From the NCBI GenBank assembly GCA_963752965.1, contig CAVWAJ010000016.1:558001-622000 (forward strand): a DNA stretch of 64,000 nt, written 5' to 3'. Source of the stretch: QHXW01 sp963752965. Lineage in GTDB: Bacteria; Acidobacteriota; Terriglobia; Bryobacterales; Bryobacteraceae. The position numbers and the translations under genes were made by a program. The notes below the pieces were generated by a model. That model ran no database searches. It was not told where the DNA came from and saw only the letters and a program-made list of their open reading frames with translations. Position 1 is the stretch's first letter, and each line of letters starts with the position of its first letter. Below are positions 33,334 to 42,979 of the stretch, one piece after another.

Positions 33334-34977
33334 ATGCCGAGTTCGTTTACGAATCTATTTGAGCGCTACCTGGGTACGGTGAGCCGGCGCGATTTATTTC
33401 GCACAGGCGGTTTACTGGCGCTGCCCGCGTGGTTGGGCAATGCCAAGGCGGCGCCGGCGTCGGTGGCACCGGGGCTCAAGGTGGGGCCGGACATCTACGA
33501 ATCGGTGGGTATACGGCCGATCATCAACTGCCGCGGCACTTTCACGGTGGTGGGGGGATCGCTGGAGCTGCCCGAGGTGCGTGCAGCCAAGGAAGCAGCC
33601 GCGCAGCACTACGTGCAGTTAGACGAGATGATGGCGGCGATCGGCGGGCGGTTGGCGGAATTGACGGGCGCGGAATGGGGCGTGGTGACGTCGGGCTGCG
33701 CGGCGGGACTGGCACACTGCACGGCGGCTTGCGTGGCCGGTGGGAATCCGGACCGTCACGTCAGGATTCCGGATTTGACCGGATTCCCCAAGGATGAGGT
33801 GGTCATCCCGAAGCATTCGCGCAACGTCTACGACGCCGCGGTGCGATCGATTGGCGTGCGGATCGTTGAAGTGGGGACGACCGAGGAACTGGAGGCCGCA
33901 CTTGGGCCGCGCGTGGCGATGGTGTATTTCTTGGCGGAGGTCCCCAATGGGCGGCCTAGCTACGACGACATCATTCGGCTAGCGAAGCAGAGGAACATTC
34001 CGGTACTGGTGGACGCGGCGGCGGAAATGCTCACCATTCCGAATGTTCACTTGCAACGCGGGGCAACGCTTGTGGGATACAGCGGCGGCAAATGCATTCG
34101 CGGGCCGCAGTGTGCCGGGCTGGTGCTGGGCCGCAAGGACTTGCTTCAGGCAGCATGGGTGCACAGCGCTCCGCATCATGGCTACGGGCGAAGCATGAAG
34201 GTTGGCAAGGAAGAAGCCATGGGTATGCTGATGGCCGTCGAGATGTGGGTGAAGCGCGACCATGAGGCGGAGTACAAGCAATGGATGTCGTGGATGGAGC
34301 ACATTTCCCAGCGCGTGTCGGCGATCGACGGCGTGAAGGCGACTGTGCGCGAGCCAAGCGGGTTGAGTAATCACAGTCCGGGGCTGTCGATTCGCTGGGA
34401 CACAGACAAGATCGGCATCAGGGGTGAGCAGGTCTCGCACACGCTTTTCACTACCGAGCCGCGGATCACACTAGCCGGGGCAGGCGGGTTTGGCCGGGGC
34501 AACGCGAACGCATCGCCCACCGAAACGGGCGTGAGCATCCTGGCTTACATGATGCAGCCCGGAGATGAGCGGATTGTCGCAGACCGGCTCCACGCGGTTC
34601 TGTCGGCTGCCCCGAAGAGCAAGCTTGTGAAGGACACCAGGGCACCGGCGGCGGATTTGAGCGGACAGTGGGACGTTCACATTGATTTTGCCGCGGGCAG
34701 TTCGACCCACACTTTGTTTCTTCGACAGGATAGCGGGCGCATCGAAGGGACACATCAAGGCGATTACGTTGCGCGCGAAGTGTCCGGCGCGATTAACGGC
34801 GATTCGGTCGAAATGACCAGCCGAGTCGGTGAGCAGCATGGCGCGGCACTGAATTTCAAGTTTTCCGGCACAGTCAGCGGAGACAGCATGTCGGGCGACC
34901 TCGACATGGACGAATACCTGAAAGCGAAATGGACCGCGACCCGGCATCCGTTTGGGGTCTCCCGCAGGCAGGGTTGA
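33334..34977 (+). CDS. Tat-exported SelA-like PLP enzyme with C-terminal beta domain
   Basis: 547 residues. A twin-arginine signal (SRRDLFRTGGLLALPAWLG at about 17-35) leads to a fold-type I PLP domain, with Lys253 in SGGKCIRGPQ and the SelA/D-glucosaminate-6-phosphate ammonia-lyase-like features GVVTSGCAAGLAHCTAAC and VPVLVDAAAEML. From about residue 445 a beta-rich domain of 95 residues begins (SGQWDVHIDFAAG), resembling a lipocalin or avidin-like barrel. The nearest characterised role of such enzymes is ammonia elimination from amino-sugar acids. Export outside the cytoplasm and the added domain are unusual. Confidence 0.75.
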   Translation: MPSSFTNLFERYLGTVSRRDLFRTGGLLALPAWLGNAKAAPASVAPGLKVGPDIYESVGIRPIINCRGTFTVVGGSLELPEVRAAKEAAAQHYVQLDEMMAAIGGRLAELTGAEWGVVTSGCAAGLAHCTAACVAGGNPDRHVRIPDLTGFPKDEVVIPKHSRNVYDAAVRSIGVRIVEVGTTEELEAALGPRVAMVYFLAEVPNGRPSYDDIIRLAKQRNIPVLVDAAAEMLTIPNVHLQRGATLVGYSGGKCIRGPQCAGLVLGRKDLLQAAWVHSAPHHGYGRSMKVGKEEAMGMLMAVEMWVKRDHEAEYKQWMSWMEHISQRVSAIDGVKATVREPSGLSNHSPGLSIRWDTDKIGIRGEQVSHTLFTTEPRITLAGAGGFGRGNANASPTETGVSILAYMMQPGDERIVADRLHAVLSAAPKSKLVKDTRAPAADLSGQWDVHIDFAAGSSTHTLFLRQDSGRIEGTHQGDYVAREVSGAINGDSVEMTSRVGEQHGAALNFKFSGTVSGDSMSGDLDMDEYLKAKWTATRHPFGVSRRQG

Positions 34978-34999
34978 GCTCCACTCTGATCGACATCGA

Positions 35000-37306
35000 A
35001 TGAAAATCGCTCTGGTTCTATTTGTGGCGGTGCTGCTGCGGTCGCCCGGAAGTGCGCAAGATATCGCAGCGGGCAAAAAGCAATTTGCCTCGCTCTGCGC
35101 CGGCTGCCACGGTGTGGATGGCGGCGGCGGTGAGTACGGCCCCGACATTGTGGACACGCGGCGATTCGGGCGGAGGTCTGGACGCAACCTCGCGGATGTG
35201 ATTAAGAACGGCATCCAGGATTCCGGCATGCCCGCTTTTCCGCTCCCGCAGGCAGAGATTGGGTTCCTGGTAGCGTTCGTCAATTCGTTGCGTGCTCCGG
35301 CGGCCGATCATCCCGCGCCGGGAGACGCCGCGGCGGGCGAGCGCTTCTTCTTCGGAAAGGGAAGCTGTTCGAGTTGCCACATGGTGAAAGGCCGCGGCGG
35401 CAATCTGGGGCCTGACCTCTCGAACCTGGGCCGCGAGCTGCGGCTTGGGCAGATCACGCAGGCGCTGCGAAATCCGGCGGCGCTACAGACAACGGGATAT
35501 CGTCTGGTCTCGGTGCGTTTGCGTGACGGCGCTACATTTCGAGGCCTGGTGAAGAACGAAAGCAACTTCGATCTACAGTTACAGACGCTCGACGGAGGTT
35601 TACATCTGCTCAAACGCGAGCAGATTGCGGACGAGATACGAGAACCAGCGCCACTGATGCCGGCAGTGAAAGCGACGGACGAGGAAATGCGCGATCTGGT
35701 CGCGTTTCTCAGCTGGCTAGCACTGGATGATTCGCCGGATGCGACGCTGGCGGGGACAACGGCCTCGGGGAGCGGCGTGCCGTTTGCTGCGATCACCGAT
35801 CCAAAACCCGGCGAATGGCCCAGCTATCACGGACATCTGAGCGGCAACCGCTACAGCCCGCTCGACGAGGTCAATGCGGAAAATGTTGCGCACCTGGCAG
35901 CCAAGTGGATGTTCCCCATCGGTAACTCGAAGCGGCTGGAGGTGACGCCGGTGGTTGTGGACGGCGTGATGTACGTAACCGCGGCGAACGAAGTGTACGC
36001 GCTGGACGCGCGCTCCGGGCGGCAAATCTGGCATTACGGGCGCCCGTTAACGAAGGGCGTGATTGGCGATGCCGAGTCGGGTATCAATCGAGGCGTAGCC
36101 GTGCTGGGCGGCAGGGTATTCATGGCCACCGACAACGCGCACCTAATCGCACTCGATCGAACCACCGGCCATCTGCTTTGGGACACGGAGATGGCCGACT
36201 TTCGCAAGGGGTACGGCACAACCTCGGCGCCGTTGGTGGTGAACGATCTGGTGATTTCGGGTACTTCGGGCGGAGACGAAGGTGCACGAGGGTATGTGGC
36301 TGCCTTCAGCGCGGAAACGGGACGGCGCGTGTGGCAGTTCTGGACGATGCCCGCGCCGGGTGAACCGGGGTCGGAGACCTGGGTGGGGCGGGCCATAGAA
36401 CACGGATGCGTGACTGGATGGCTCACCGGCACGTACGATCCGACAACCGATTTGGTCTACTGGCCGACGGGCAATCCCTGTCCGGATTTCAACGGTGACG
36501 AGCGCAAAGGCGACAATCTGTACTCAAGCTCGGTCGTTGCATTGGAAGCGAAGACAGGAAAGTTGCGCTGGTACTTCCAATTCACGCCGCACGATCTGCA
36601 CGATTGGGATGCCACCGAAACACCCATGCTGATCGACGCCGAGTTCCAGGGGCGGCCGCGAAAACTGATGGCGCAGGCGAACCGCAACGGATTTTTCTAC
36701 GTGCTGGACCGCGTAACAGGCGAGTTTCTGCTGGGCCAGCCGTTCGTCCACAAACTGACTTGGGCCAGCGGGCTCGATGCAAAAGGGCGGCCGCAAGTTT
36801 TGGCGGGCTCGGAGCCGAGCCTGCAAGGAACGACAGTCTGCCCGTCGCTGGTCGGGGCGACCAACTGGAATTCGACGGCATACAATCCGGCCACGGGACT
36901 CTTTTACGTACTGGCTCTCGAATCGTGCAACATCTATACCAAATCGTCCGCGTGGTGGGAACCGGGGAAATCATTCTACGGTGGCGGTACGCGCCGCGTT
37001 CCCGGCGAGACCAGTGAAAAGTTCCTGCGCGCGATCGATCTGCAAACGGGGAAGATTGCCTGGGAGGTTCCGCAGCTTGCGTCGGGCTTCGGCCTGGCAG
37101 GAGTGCTAACCACTGCCGGCGGTTTGGTGTTCTTCGGTGACGATAGTGGTGCGTTTGCTGCGGTGGACGCGAAGACAGGGCAGGCGCTCTGGCATTTCCA
37201 CACCAACGAATCCTGGCATTCTTCACCTATGACGTACGCGGTGGATGGTAAACAATATCTCGGCGTGTCGGTGGGGTCGAACATCATCGCGTTCGCGCTG
37301 CCGTGA
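35000..37306 (+). CDS. Cytochrome-c-fused PQQ-dependent dehydrogenase
   Basis: 768 residues from ATG 35000, with a signal peptide. Two heme c sites: CAGCH at 33-37 and CSSCH at 123-127. An eight-bladed PQQ beta-propeller follows from about residue 275. Its active-site block is HDLHDWDATETPML, and tryptophan-docking repeats such as ALDARSGRQIWHY and ALEAKTGKLRWYF recur. No vicinal Cys-Cys ring is seen. It should oxidise an alcohol or sugar in the periplasm and pass electrons through the hemes to the respiratory chain. Fusion of two hemes at the N-terminus, rather than one at the C-terminus, is unusual. Confidence 0.85.
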   Translation: MKIALVLFVAVLLRSPGSAQDIAAGKKQFASLCAGCHGVDGGGGEYGPDIVDTRRFGRRSGRNLADVIKNGIQDSGMPAFPLPQAEIGFLVAFVNSLRAPAADHPAPGDAAAGERFFFGKGSCSSCHMVKGRGGNLGPDLSNLGRELRLGQITQALRNPAALQTTGYRLVSVRLRDGATFRGLVKNESNFDLQLQTLDGGLHLLKREQIADEIREPAPLMPAVKATDEEMRDLVAFLSWLALDDSPDATLAGTTASGSGVPFAAITDPKPGEWPSYHGHLSGNRYSPLDEVNAENVAHLAAKWMFPIGNSKRLEVTPVVVDGVMYVTAANEVYALDARSGRQIWHYGRPLTKGVIGDAESGINRGVAVLGGRVFMATDNAHLIALDRTTGHLLWDTEMADFRKGYGTTSAPLVVNDLVISGTSGGDEGARGYVAAFSAETGRRVWQFWTMPAPGEPGSETWVGRAIEHGCVTGWLTGTYDPTTDLVYWPTGNPCPDFNGDERKGDNLYSSSVVALEAKTGKLRWYFQFTPHDLHDWDATETPMLIDAEFQGRPRKLMAQANRNGFFYVLDRVTGEFLLGQPFVHKLTWASGLDAKGRPQVLAGSEPSLQGTTVCPSLVGATNWNSTAYNPATGLFYVLALESCNIYTKSSAWWEPGKSFYGGGTRRVPGETSEKFLRAIDLQTGKIAWEVPQLASGFGLAGVLTTAGGLVFFGDDSGAFAAVDAKTGQALWHFHTNESWHSSPMTYAVDGKQYLGVSVGSNIIAFALP

Positions 37307-37312
37307 TAGAGT
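37307..37312 (+). promoter_or_regulatory. Candidate internal -10 element, leaderless start
   Basis: TAGAGT ends eight bases before the ATG at 37321, with no Shine-Dalgarno sequence. It begins right after the stop of the upstream gene. Confidence 0.3.
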
Positions 37313-37320
37313 GATCCACG

Positions 37321-39441
37321 ATGATTCTCCGTGGAACGTTTTTGTTGCCGGTTTTGCTGGCTGGAACACTGACAGCACAAAACCTGATTGTTGATTCGAC
37401 GCACGAGGTGAACTCGTTCAGTCCTGTACGCGCGCTGGGCGCGGGTGTGGACAGAATCGCCGTGGGCCTGGCGGACAAGATGCTCGTGGAGCCCAGGCTC
37501 AAGGAAATTCTGTCGGCGGGCTGGCAAACCGCAAGCTACCGCCAGAATACGGAACTTGCGGCAGAGGCCTGGCATTGGAATCCACAGGGGACCTGGAGTG
37601 ATCCAGCGGGGCGAGGTTACTTCGTCGGGAACGCGACGCCCGCGGAGACGCTGCGGCATTCGTTCGGATATACGCTGCCCCATCGCGGTTCGACAAGGGG
37701 TGGAACCGACTCGCGCAATTACTCCCGCCTGACGGACGGCGATGCGAGCACGTACTGGAAGAGCAATCCTTACCTGACCCGCGCCTTCACAGGCGAAGAC
37801 GATTCGCTGCTACCGCAGTGGGTGATGGTGGACTTGGGTAGCTTGCAGAAAGTGAGCGCAGTCCGGGTTGCCTGGGCCGAACCCTACGCCAAAAACTATC
37901 GCGTGCAATTCTGGACGGCCGGCGAAGACAATCCCCGGAGAAATGCGACGAAGGGCATCTGGCAGACTTTCCCGGCTGGCGCGATAGATGATGGAAAAGG
38001 CGGCGAAGCGACCCTCCGGCTGACCGCATTCCCCGTTTCCGCCCGGTACATTCGCATCTGGATGACAGAGTCGTCCAACACGTGCGACACGCACGGCTCG
38101 GGCGACCGCCGCAACTGCGTGGGATATGCGATTCGCGAAGTGGATATTGGCAATCTCGCCGCGGATGGCGGCTTTGAAGATCTCGTGAAACATGAGACCG
38201 GCGGTGGGCAGAGCCATACGATCTGCTCGTCGGTCGATCCGTGGCACGAAGCGTCCGACATTAATGAAAAGGGCGGAGAGCAGGTCGGGTTCGATTTCTT
38301 CTATACGAGCGGCATCACGCGCGGCCTCCCGGCCATGATTCCCATCGCGATGCTGTACAGCACGCCGGAAGACGCGGCGGCGGAGATCGCCTACATCGAG
38401 AAGCGCGGCTATCCGATTTCCTACGTGGAGATGGGAGAGGAACCGGATGGCCAGCGCATGGTTCCGGAAGATTACGCGGCTCTCTACTTGCAGTTTGCGG
38501 CGGCCATTCACAAGATTGATCCGACGTTGAAACTGGGCGGGCCGGTTTTCGAGGGCGAGAACGAAGACATCGAAATGGCACCGACTGCCGACGGCCGCGT
38601 TTCGTGGCTGGGCCGCTTTCTGGATTACTTGAAGGCGCACGGCAGGATGAACGATCTGGCTTTCATGTCCTTCGAACACTATCCGTACCCGTGCCAATCG
38701 AAGTGGCCGGTGCTGTACAAGGAAGCCGGGCTGATCACGCACATCATGGAGGTGTGGAGAAACGACGGCCTGCCGGCAAACGTTCCGCTGTTGATGAGCG
38801 AAGGGAACATGTCGTCACGCGACGGCGGAATTTTCCTCGACATCATGGGCGCTCTGTGGCTGGCGGACTTCGAGGGAGCCTTTTTGACGGCAGGTGGAAC
38901 CGCCAGTTACTTTTTCCACTACATTCCGGAGCCGATGGGAAGCGGGTGTGACGGGGGCGGCGGCACGTTCAGCTTCATCAACACCGACCGCGAGTACCGC
39001 ATGAAAGACCGATTGTCGCAGTACTTCGCCAGCCAGCTCATTACACGCGAATGGGCGCAGCCGGTGGACGCCAGCCACCGCATATTCCGCGTGTCGAGCG
39101 ATGTGCGCGACGCGGAGGCGAACACGCTGGTGACGGCATACGCGGTACTGCGCCCGGATGGCCAATGGTCACTTCTGATCGTGAACAAAGACCACGACAG
39201 CCCGCATCGCGTGCGCATTGCATTTCGGGATTCAGCCGCCAAAGCCGGCCGCGTGTTCTCCGGGCCGGTCACTCAGGTCACTTTCGGCGCGGCGCAGTAT
39301 CAGTGGCATGCCGATGGCGCGAACAGTTGGGCGGATCCGGATGGGCCGCCGGTGACGTCTGCGATCCACGCGGATTCACAGACACTGTTCGAGCTGCCGA
39401 AAGCGTCGGTTGTGGTCATCCGCGGCAAACTCGGCGAGTGA
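37321..39441 (+). CDS. Discoidin-bearing GH-A-like hydrolase (unknown family)
   Basis: 706 residues with a signal peptide. A discoidin/F5-F8-type C domain lies at about 115-275 (YSRLTDGDASTYWKSN, VMVDLGSLQKVSAVRVAW, ARYIRIWMTESS). A TIM-barrel core follows, with a likely acid/base Glu373 or Glu374 in VEMGEEPDGQ and nucleophile Glu494 in LLMSEGNMS, spaced as in clan GH-A (GH39/GH5-like). A beta domain ends the protein. It probably acts on a surface glycan. I cannot assign a GH family from sequence. It closes the long plus-strand run. Confidence 0.7.
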   Translation: MILRGTFLLPVLLAGTLTAQNLIVDSTHEVNSFSPVRALGAGVDRIAVGLADKMLVEPRLKEILSAGWQTASYRQNTELAAEAWHWNPQGTWSDPAGRGYFVGNATPAETLRHSFGYTLPHRGSTRGGTDSRNYSRLTDGDASTYWKSNPYLTRAFTGEDDSLLPQWVMVDLGSLQKVSAVRVAWAEPYAKNYRVQFWTAGEDNPRRNATKGIWQTFPAGAIDDGKGGEATLRLTAFPVSARYIRIWMTESSNTCDTHGSGDRRNCVGYAIREVDIGNLAADGGFEDLVKHETGGGQSHTICSSVDPWHEASDINEKGGEQVGFDFFYTSGITRGLPAMIPIAMLYSTPEDAAAEIAYIEKRGYPISYVEMGEEPDGQRMVPEDYAALYLQFAAAIHKIDPTLKLGGPVFEGENEDIEMAPTADGRVSWLGRFLDYLKAHGRMNDLAFMSFEHYPYPCQSKWPVLYKEAGLITHIMEVWRNDGLPANVPLLMSEGNMSSRDGGIFLDIMGALWLADFEGAFLTAGGTASYFFHYIPEPMGSGCDGGGGTFSFINTDREYRMKDRLSQYFASQLITREWAQPVDASHRIFRVSSDVRDAEANTLVTAYAVLRPDGQWSLLIVNKDHDSPHRVRIAFRDSAAKAGRVFSGPVTQVTFGAAQYQWHADGANSWADPDGPPVTSAIHADSQTLFELPKASVVVIRGKLGE

Positions 39442-39444
39442 TCT

Positions 39445-39494
39445 GGCGGCCTGATCCGCCGTGGCATGCCTTCCGTCCTACGGCCGGATATGCC
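39445..39494 (+). terminator. Pair of small hairpins after the hydrolase run
   Basis: GGCGG/CCGCC at 39445-39460 and a second dyad with outer arms GGCAT/ATGCC and inner CCG/CGG at 39463-39494. There is no T-run, so it would at most be a weak terminator or a transcript-stabilising structure. Confidence 0.3.
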
Positions 39495-39632
39495 AAATAG
39501 CTGGCGACCAATAGCCCGTTAGGGTCATCAATAAAAGAACCGGGTGTTGGATAATGGGCATTAAACTCAGCCGGCACCAATCAAGTTACGGCCAAGTTAA
39601 GGCATTGAAACCGCTGGGGTTCTGAACTAAGT

Positions 39633-42600
39633 ATGTGGATTGTCCGACTAGCTCTTCGCCGGCCCTACACCTTCGTGGTGATGGCGGTGCTTATTGCGAT
39701 CCTCGGTGGGGTCGCCATGGTCACCATGCCGGTGGATATTTTTCCTTACATCGACATCCCCGTAATCAGCGTGATCTGGAGCTACTCCGGCATGTCGCCG
39801 GATGAGATGGAAAAGCGCATCGACACCATCTTCGAGCGCTCGATGACGACGACGGTCAACGATATCGAGCACATCGAGACGCAGGCTTACAGCGGCGTTT
39901 CCGTCACGCGCGTTTACTTCCAGCCCAACGTGAAAGTGGAAATGGCGATGGCGCAGGTGACAGCCATATGCCAGACGCTGCTGCGCATTTTCCCGCCGGG
40001 AACCTTTCCACCCAACATCATCAAATACGACGCCTCCAGTGTGCCGGTTCTGCAACTGGGCCTGGAGAGTAAGACGCTCAGCGAGCAGCAGATTTTCGAC
40101 CTGGGCTTGAACTTCATCCGCACCCAACTCGCCACCGTGCAGGGCGCCGCGGTGCCGCTGCCATACGGGGGCAAATTCCGCGAAGTGATGGTGGACCTCA
40201 ATCCCGAGGCGCTCTACGCCAAGCAACTTTCGCCAACGGATGTTTCCAACGCGTTCGCACAGCAAAGCCTGATTCTGCCGGCGGGCGACGCCAAAATCGG
40301 CGACATCGATTACCAGGTGAAGCTGAACAACAGCCCGGTGATCCTCGACCAGCTTAACGATCTGCCGGTCAAAGTGGTCAACGGCGCGACCGTGTACATG
40401 AGGGACGTAGCCCAGGTGCGGGACGGCTACGCCGTGCAGACGAGCATCGTCCGGACCAACGGAACGCGCGGCGCCCTGCTGACGGTTCTGCGCAACGGCC
40501 AAGCGTCGACGCTGGACATCGTGCAAAAAGTCAAGGCAACGCTGCCTAAGATCCTGGCGGGACTACCCCCGGAGTTGAACGTACGGCAGTTTTTCGATCA
40601 GTCGCTGTTCGTGCGTGCAACGATTGCGGGCGTGGTGCGCGAAGCCTTGATTGCGGCTTTCCTCACGGGCATGATGATCCTGCTGTTCCTGGGAAGCTGG
40701 CGCAGCACGATCATCGTGTGCATCTCGATTCCGCTCTCCATTCTGACGTCGCTGATCGTTCTCGACCTGATGGGCCATACGATCAACGTGATGACGCTTG
40801 GCGGGATGGCGCTGGCGGTTGGCATCCTGGTGGATGATGCCACGGTCGAGATCGAAAACACACACCGCAACATGGCGATGAAGAAGCCGTTGGTGCAGGC
40901 GGTGCTCGACGGAGCGCATCAGATCGCGGCTCCCGCGTTCGTCTCCACGCTCGCGATCTGCATCGTATTCGTGCCGGTATTGCTGCTCACCGGAGCTGCA
41001 AAGTACCTGTTTACGCCCCTTGCCCTGGCGGTGGTGTTCGCCATGCTGGCGTCGTACCTGCTCTCGCGCACGTTAATTCCGAACATGGTGCACTACTTGC
41101 TCAAGCCCGAGCTGAAGTTATATCTGCTGGGAGAGCATGGCGAAGCGGCGGGCGGCAGCGGCATCATCTGGCACGTCCATCATCTGTTCAACCGGCGCTT
41201 CGAGCAGCTACGGATGGCGTATACGGGCTTGCTGGACTGGGCCCTGAAACATCGCGGCCGTGTGCTGACGATTTTTGCGCTTTTCGTAGTGGGCTCCCTG
41301 TGCCTGGCGCCATTCGTAGGCCAGGATTTCTTCCCCACAGTGGATTCCGGCCAGTTGCGCTTGCACGCCCGCGCGCCCGTCGGCACGCGCATCGAGAAGA
41401 CGGAGCTGATTTTCGCGGATATCGACAACGAGATCCGGCAGGTGATTCCGCCGGACGAGATCGATACGATCATCGACAATATCGGGATTCCTTTCGGCGG
41501 CTTCAATCTCGCTTTCGGGGATAACACGACGATCGGGAGCGATGACGGTGACATTTTGATTTCGTTGAAGGGCGAGAAGCACGGTCCCACCGACGAGTAC
41601 GTCAACGTTTTGCGCAAACGGCTGCACGAGAGGTTTCCAGACGTCACGTTTTTCTTCGAGGCAGCGAATATCACGAACCAGATCCTGAATTTCGGCCTTC
41701 CCGCTCCCATCGATGTCCAGGTGGTGGGCAGGGACGCCGCGGTCAGCTACCGTACATGCCGCGAGTTGGAAAGCCGCATTGCGCGGATTCCGGGCGCCGC
41801 CGATGTGCACATCCACCAGGTGGTGAACTATCCGGAAATCCGGGTGAACGTGGACCGCAACAAAGCGGGACTGGTGGGACTGACACAGCGCGATGTCAGC
41901 AACAGCCTGCTGATTTCGCTCGCGTCGAGCGGACAGGTGGCTCCCACGGAATGGGTGAACTGGGCCAACGGAGTCACTTACAGCGTAGCCGTGCAGACTC
42001 CGCAATACCGCATGGACTCGCTGAGCGCGATGATGCGGACGCCGATTACACCGGTCTTGACCGCGGTGAACTCGAATACGCCCTATTCTCAGTCTGGATC
42101 GGCGAATGCCTCCAGCGCCTCCGTGGGCGCGGCCCCGAGCCAGGCTTCCCAGGCATTCGGAAACCCCGGCGCGGCGCCAGCGACCGCGCAACTGCTGACG
42201 AATCTCGCCTCGCTGGAGCGCGGTGTTACCAACGAGATTATCAATCATTACAACGTTCAACCCGTTTTCGACGTTTACGCGAACGTGGACCGGCGCGACC
42301 TGGGCAGTGTGGGAGGCGCGGTGGAACAGATCATGAACGACGTGGCCAAGAGGCTGCCCCGTGGGACGACACTGGCCTTGCGCGGCCAGGTGAACACCAT
42401 GCGGAACTCCTTCGTTCGCCTGGAACTCGGCCTGATCTTCGCCGTCGTGCTGGTTTACCTGCTAATGGCGGTGAACTTCCAGTCTTGGGTGGACCCGTTC
42501 ATCATTCTGATGGCGCTGCCTGGAGCGCTGGCGGGCATCGTCTGGATGCTATTCGTCACGCAGACAACGTTCAGCGTGCCGTCTCTGATGGGCAGCATCA

Positions 42601-42971
42601 TGAGTATCGGCGTGGCGACCGCCAATAGTATTTTGCTGGTCGTTTTCGCCAATGATCAGCGCAACGAGGGCATGGGCCCACGCGCCGCGGCTTTGGCTGC
42701 GGGTTACACGCGCATTCGCCCCGTCGCCATGACGGCGCTCGCGATGATCATCGGCATGCTGCCAATGGCATTGGGATTCGGTGAAGGCGGAGAGCAGAAT
42801 GCTCCGCTGGGACGCGCGGTGATCGGCGGCCTTCTTCTGGCTACGATCACCACCCTGTTTATCGTACCCTTGGTCTACAGCTTGCTACGGGGCAAGCCGC
42901 CGGTCGATCATGAAAAGGAGCTTGAGGAGGAGGCGAAGCAGAGCGTCGCAGACATCCTGAAGTTTGCCTGA
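39633..42971 (+). CDS. RND multidrug efflux transporter (inner-membrane subunit)
   Basis: 1112 residues with two sets of six membrane helices and two large periplasmic porter loops. The proton-relay pair is in ILVDDATVEIEN at about 401-402. The start MWIVRLALRRPYTFVVM is typical of the HAE1-like branch. It exports hydrophobic drugs or metabolites with the adaptor and channel encoded next. A low-complexity Ser/Ala/Gly insertion at about 810-855 (NTPYSQSGSANASSASVGAA) lies in the second porter region and is not normal for the family. A 190-base gap separates it from the hydrolase run. Confidence 0.93.
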   Translation: MWIVRLALRRPYTFVVMAVLIAILGGVAMVTMPVDIFPYIDIPVISVIWSYSGMSPDEMEKRIDTIFERSMTTTVNDIEHIETQAYSGVSVTRVYFQPNVKVEMAMAQVTAICQTLLRIFPPGTFPPNIIKYDASSVPVLQLGLESKTLSEQQIFDLGLNFIRTQLATVQGAAVPLPYGGKFREVMVDLNPEALYAKQLSPTDVSNAFAQQSLILPAGDAKIGDIDYQVKLNNSPVILDQLNDLPVKVVNGATVYMRDVAQVRDGYAVQTSIVRTNGTRGALLTVLRNGQASTLDIVQKVKATLPKILAGLPPELNVRQFFDQSLFVRATIAGVVREALIAAFLTGMMILLFLGSWRSTIIVCISIPLSILTSLIVLDLMGHTINVMTLGGMALAVGILVDDATVEIENTHRNMAMKKPLVQAVLDGAHQIAAPAFVSTLAICIVFVPVLLLTGAAKYLFTPLALAVVFAMLASYLLSRTLIPNMVHYLLKPELKLYLLGEHGEAAGGSGIIWHVHHLFNRRFEQLRMAYTGLLDWALKHRGRVLTIFALFVVGSLCLAPFVGQDFFPTVDSGQLRLHARAPVGTRIEKTELIFADIDNEIRQVIPPDEIDTIIDNIGIPFGGFNLAFGDNTTIGSDDGDILISLKGEKHGPTDEYVNVLRKRLHERFPDVTFFFEAANITNQILNFGLPAPIDVQVVGRDAAVSYRTCRELESRIARIPGAADVHIHQVVNYPEIRVNVDRNKAGLVGLTQRDVSNSLLISLASSGQVAPTEWVNWANGVTYSVAVQTPQYRMDSLSAMMRTPITPVLTAVNSNTPYSQSGSANASSASVGAAPSQASQAFGNPGAAPATAQLLTNLASLERGVTNEIINHYNVQPVFDVYANVDRRDLGSVGGAVEQIMNDVAKRLPRGTTLALRGQVNTMRNSFVRLELGLIFAVVLVYLLMAVNFQSWVDPFIILMALPGALAGIVWMLFVTQTTFSVPSLMGSIMSIGVATANSILLVVFANDQRNEGMGPRAAALAAGYTRIRPVAMTALAMIIGMLPMALGFGEGGEQNAPLGRAVIGGLLLATITTLFIVPLVYSLLRGKPPVDHEKELEEEAKQSVADILKFA

Positions 42972-42979
42972 TATTTTCT

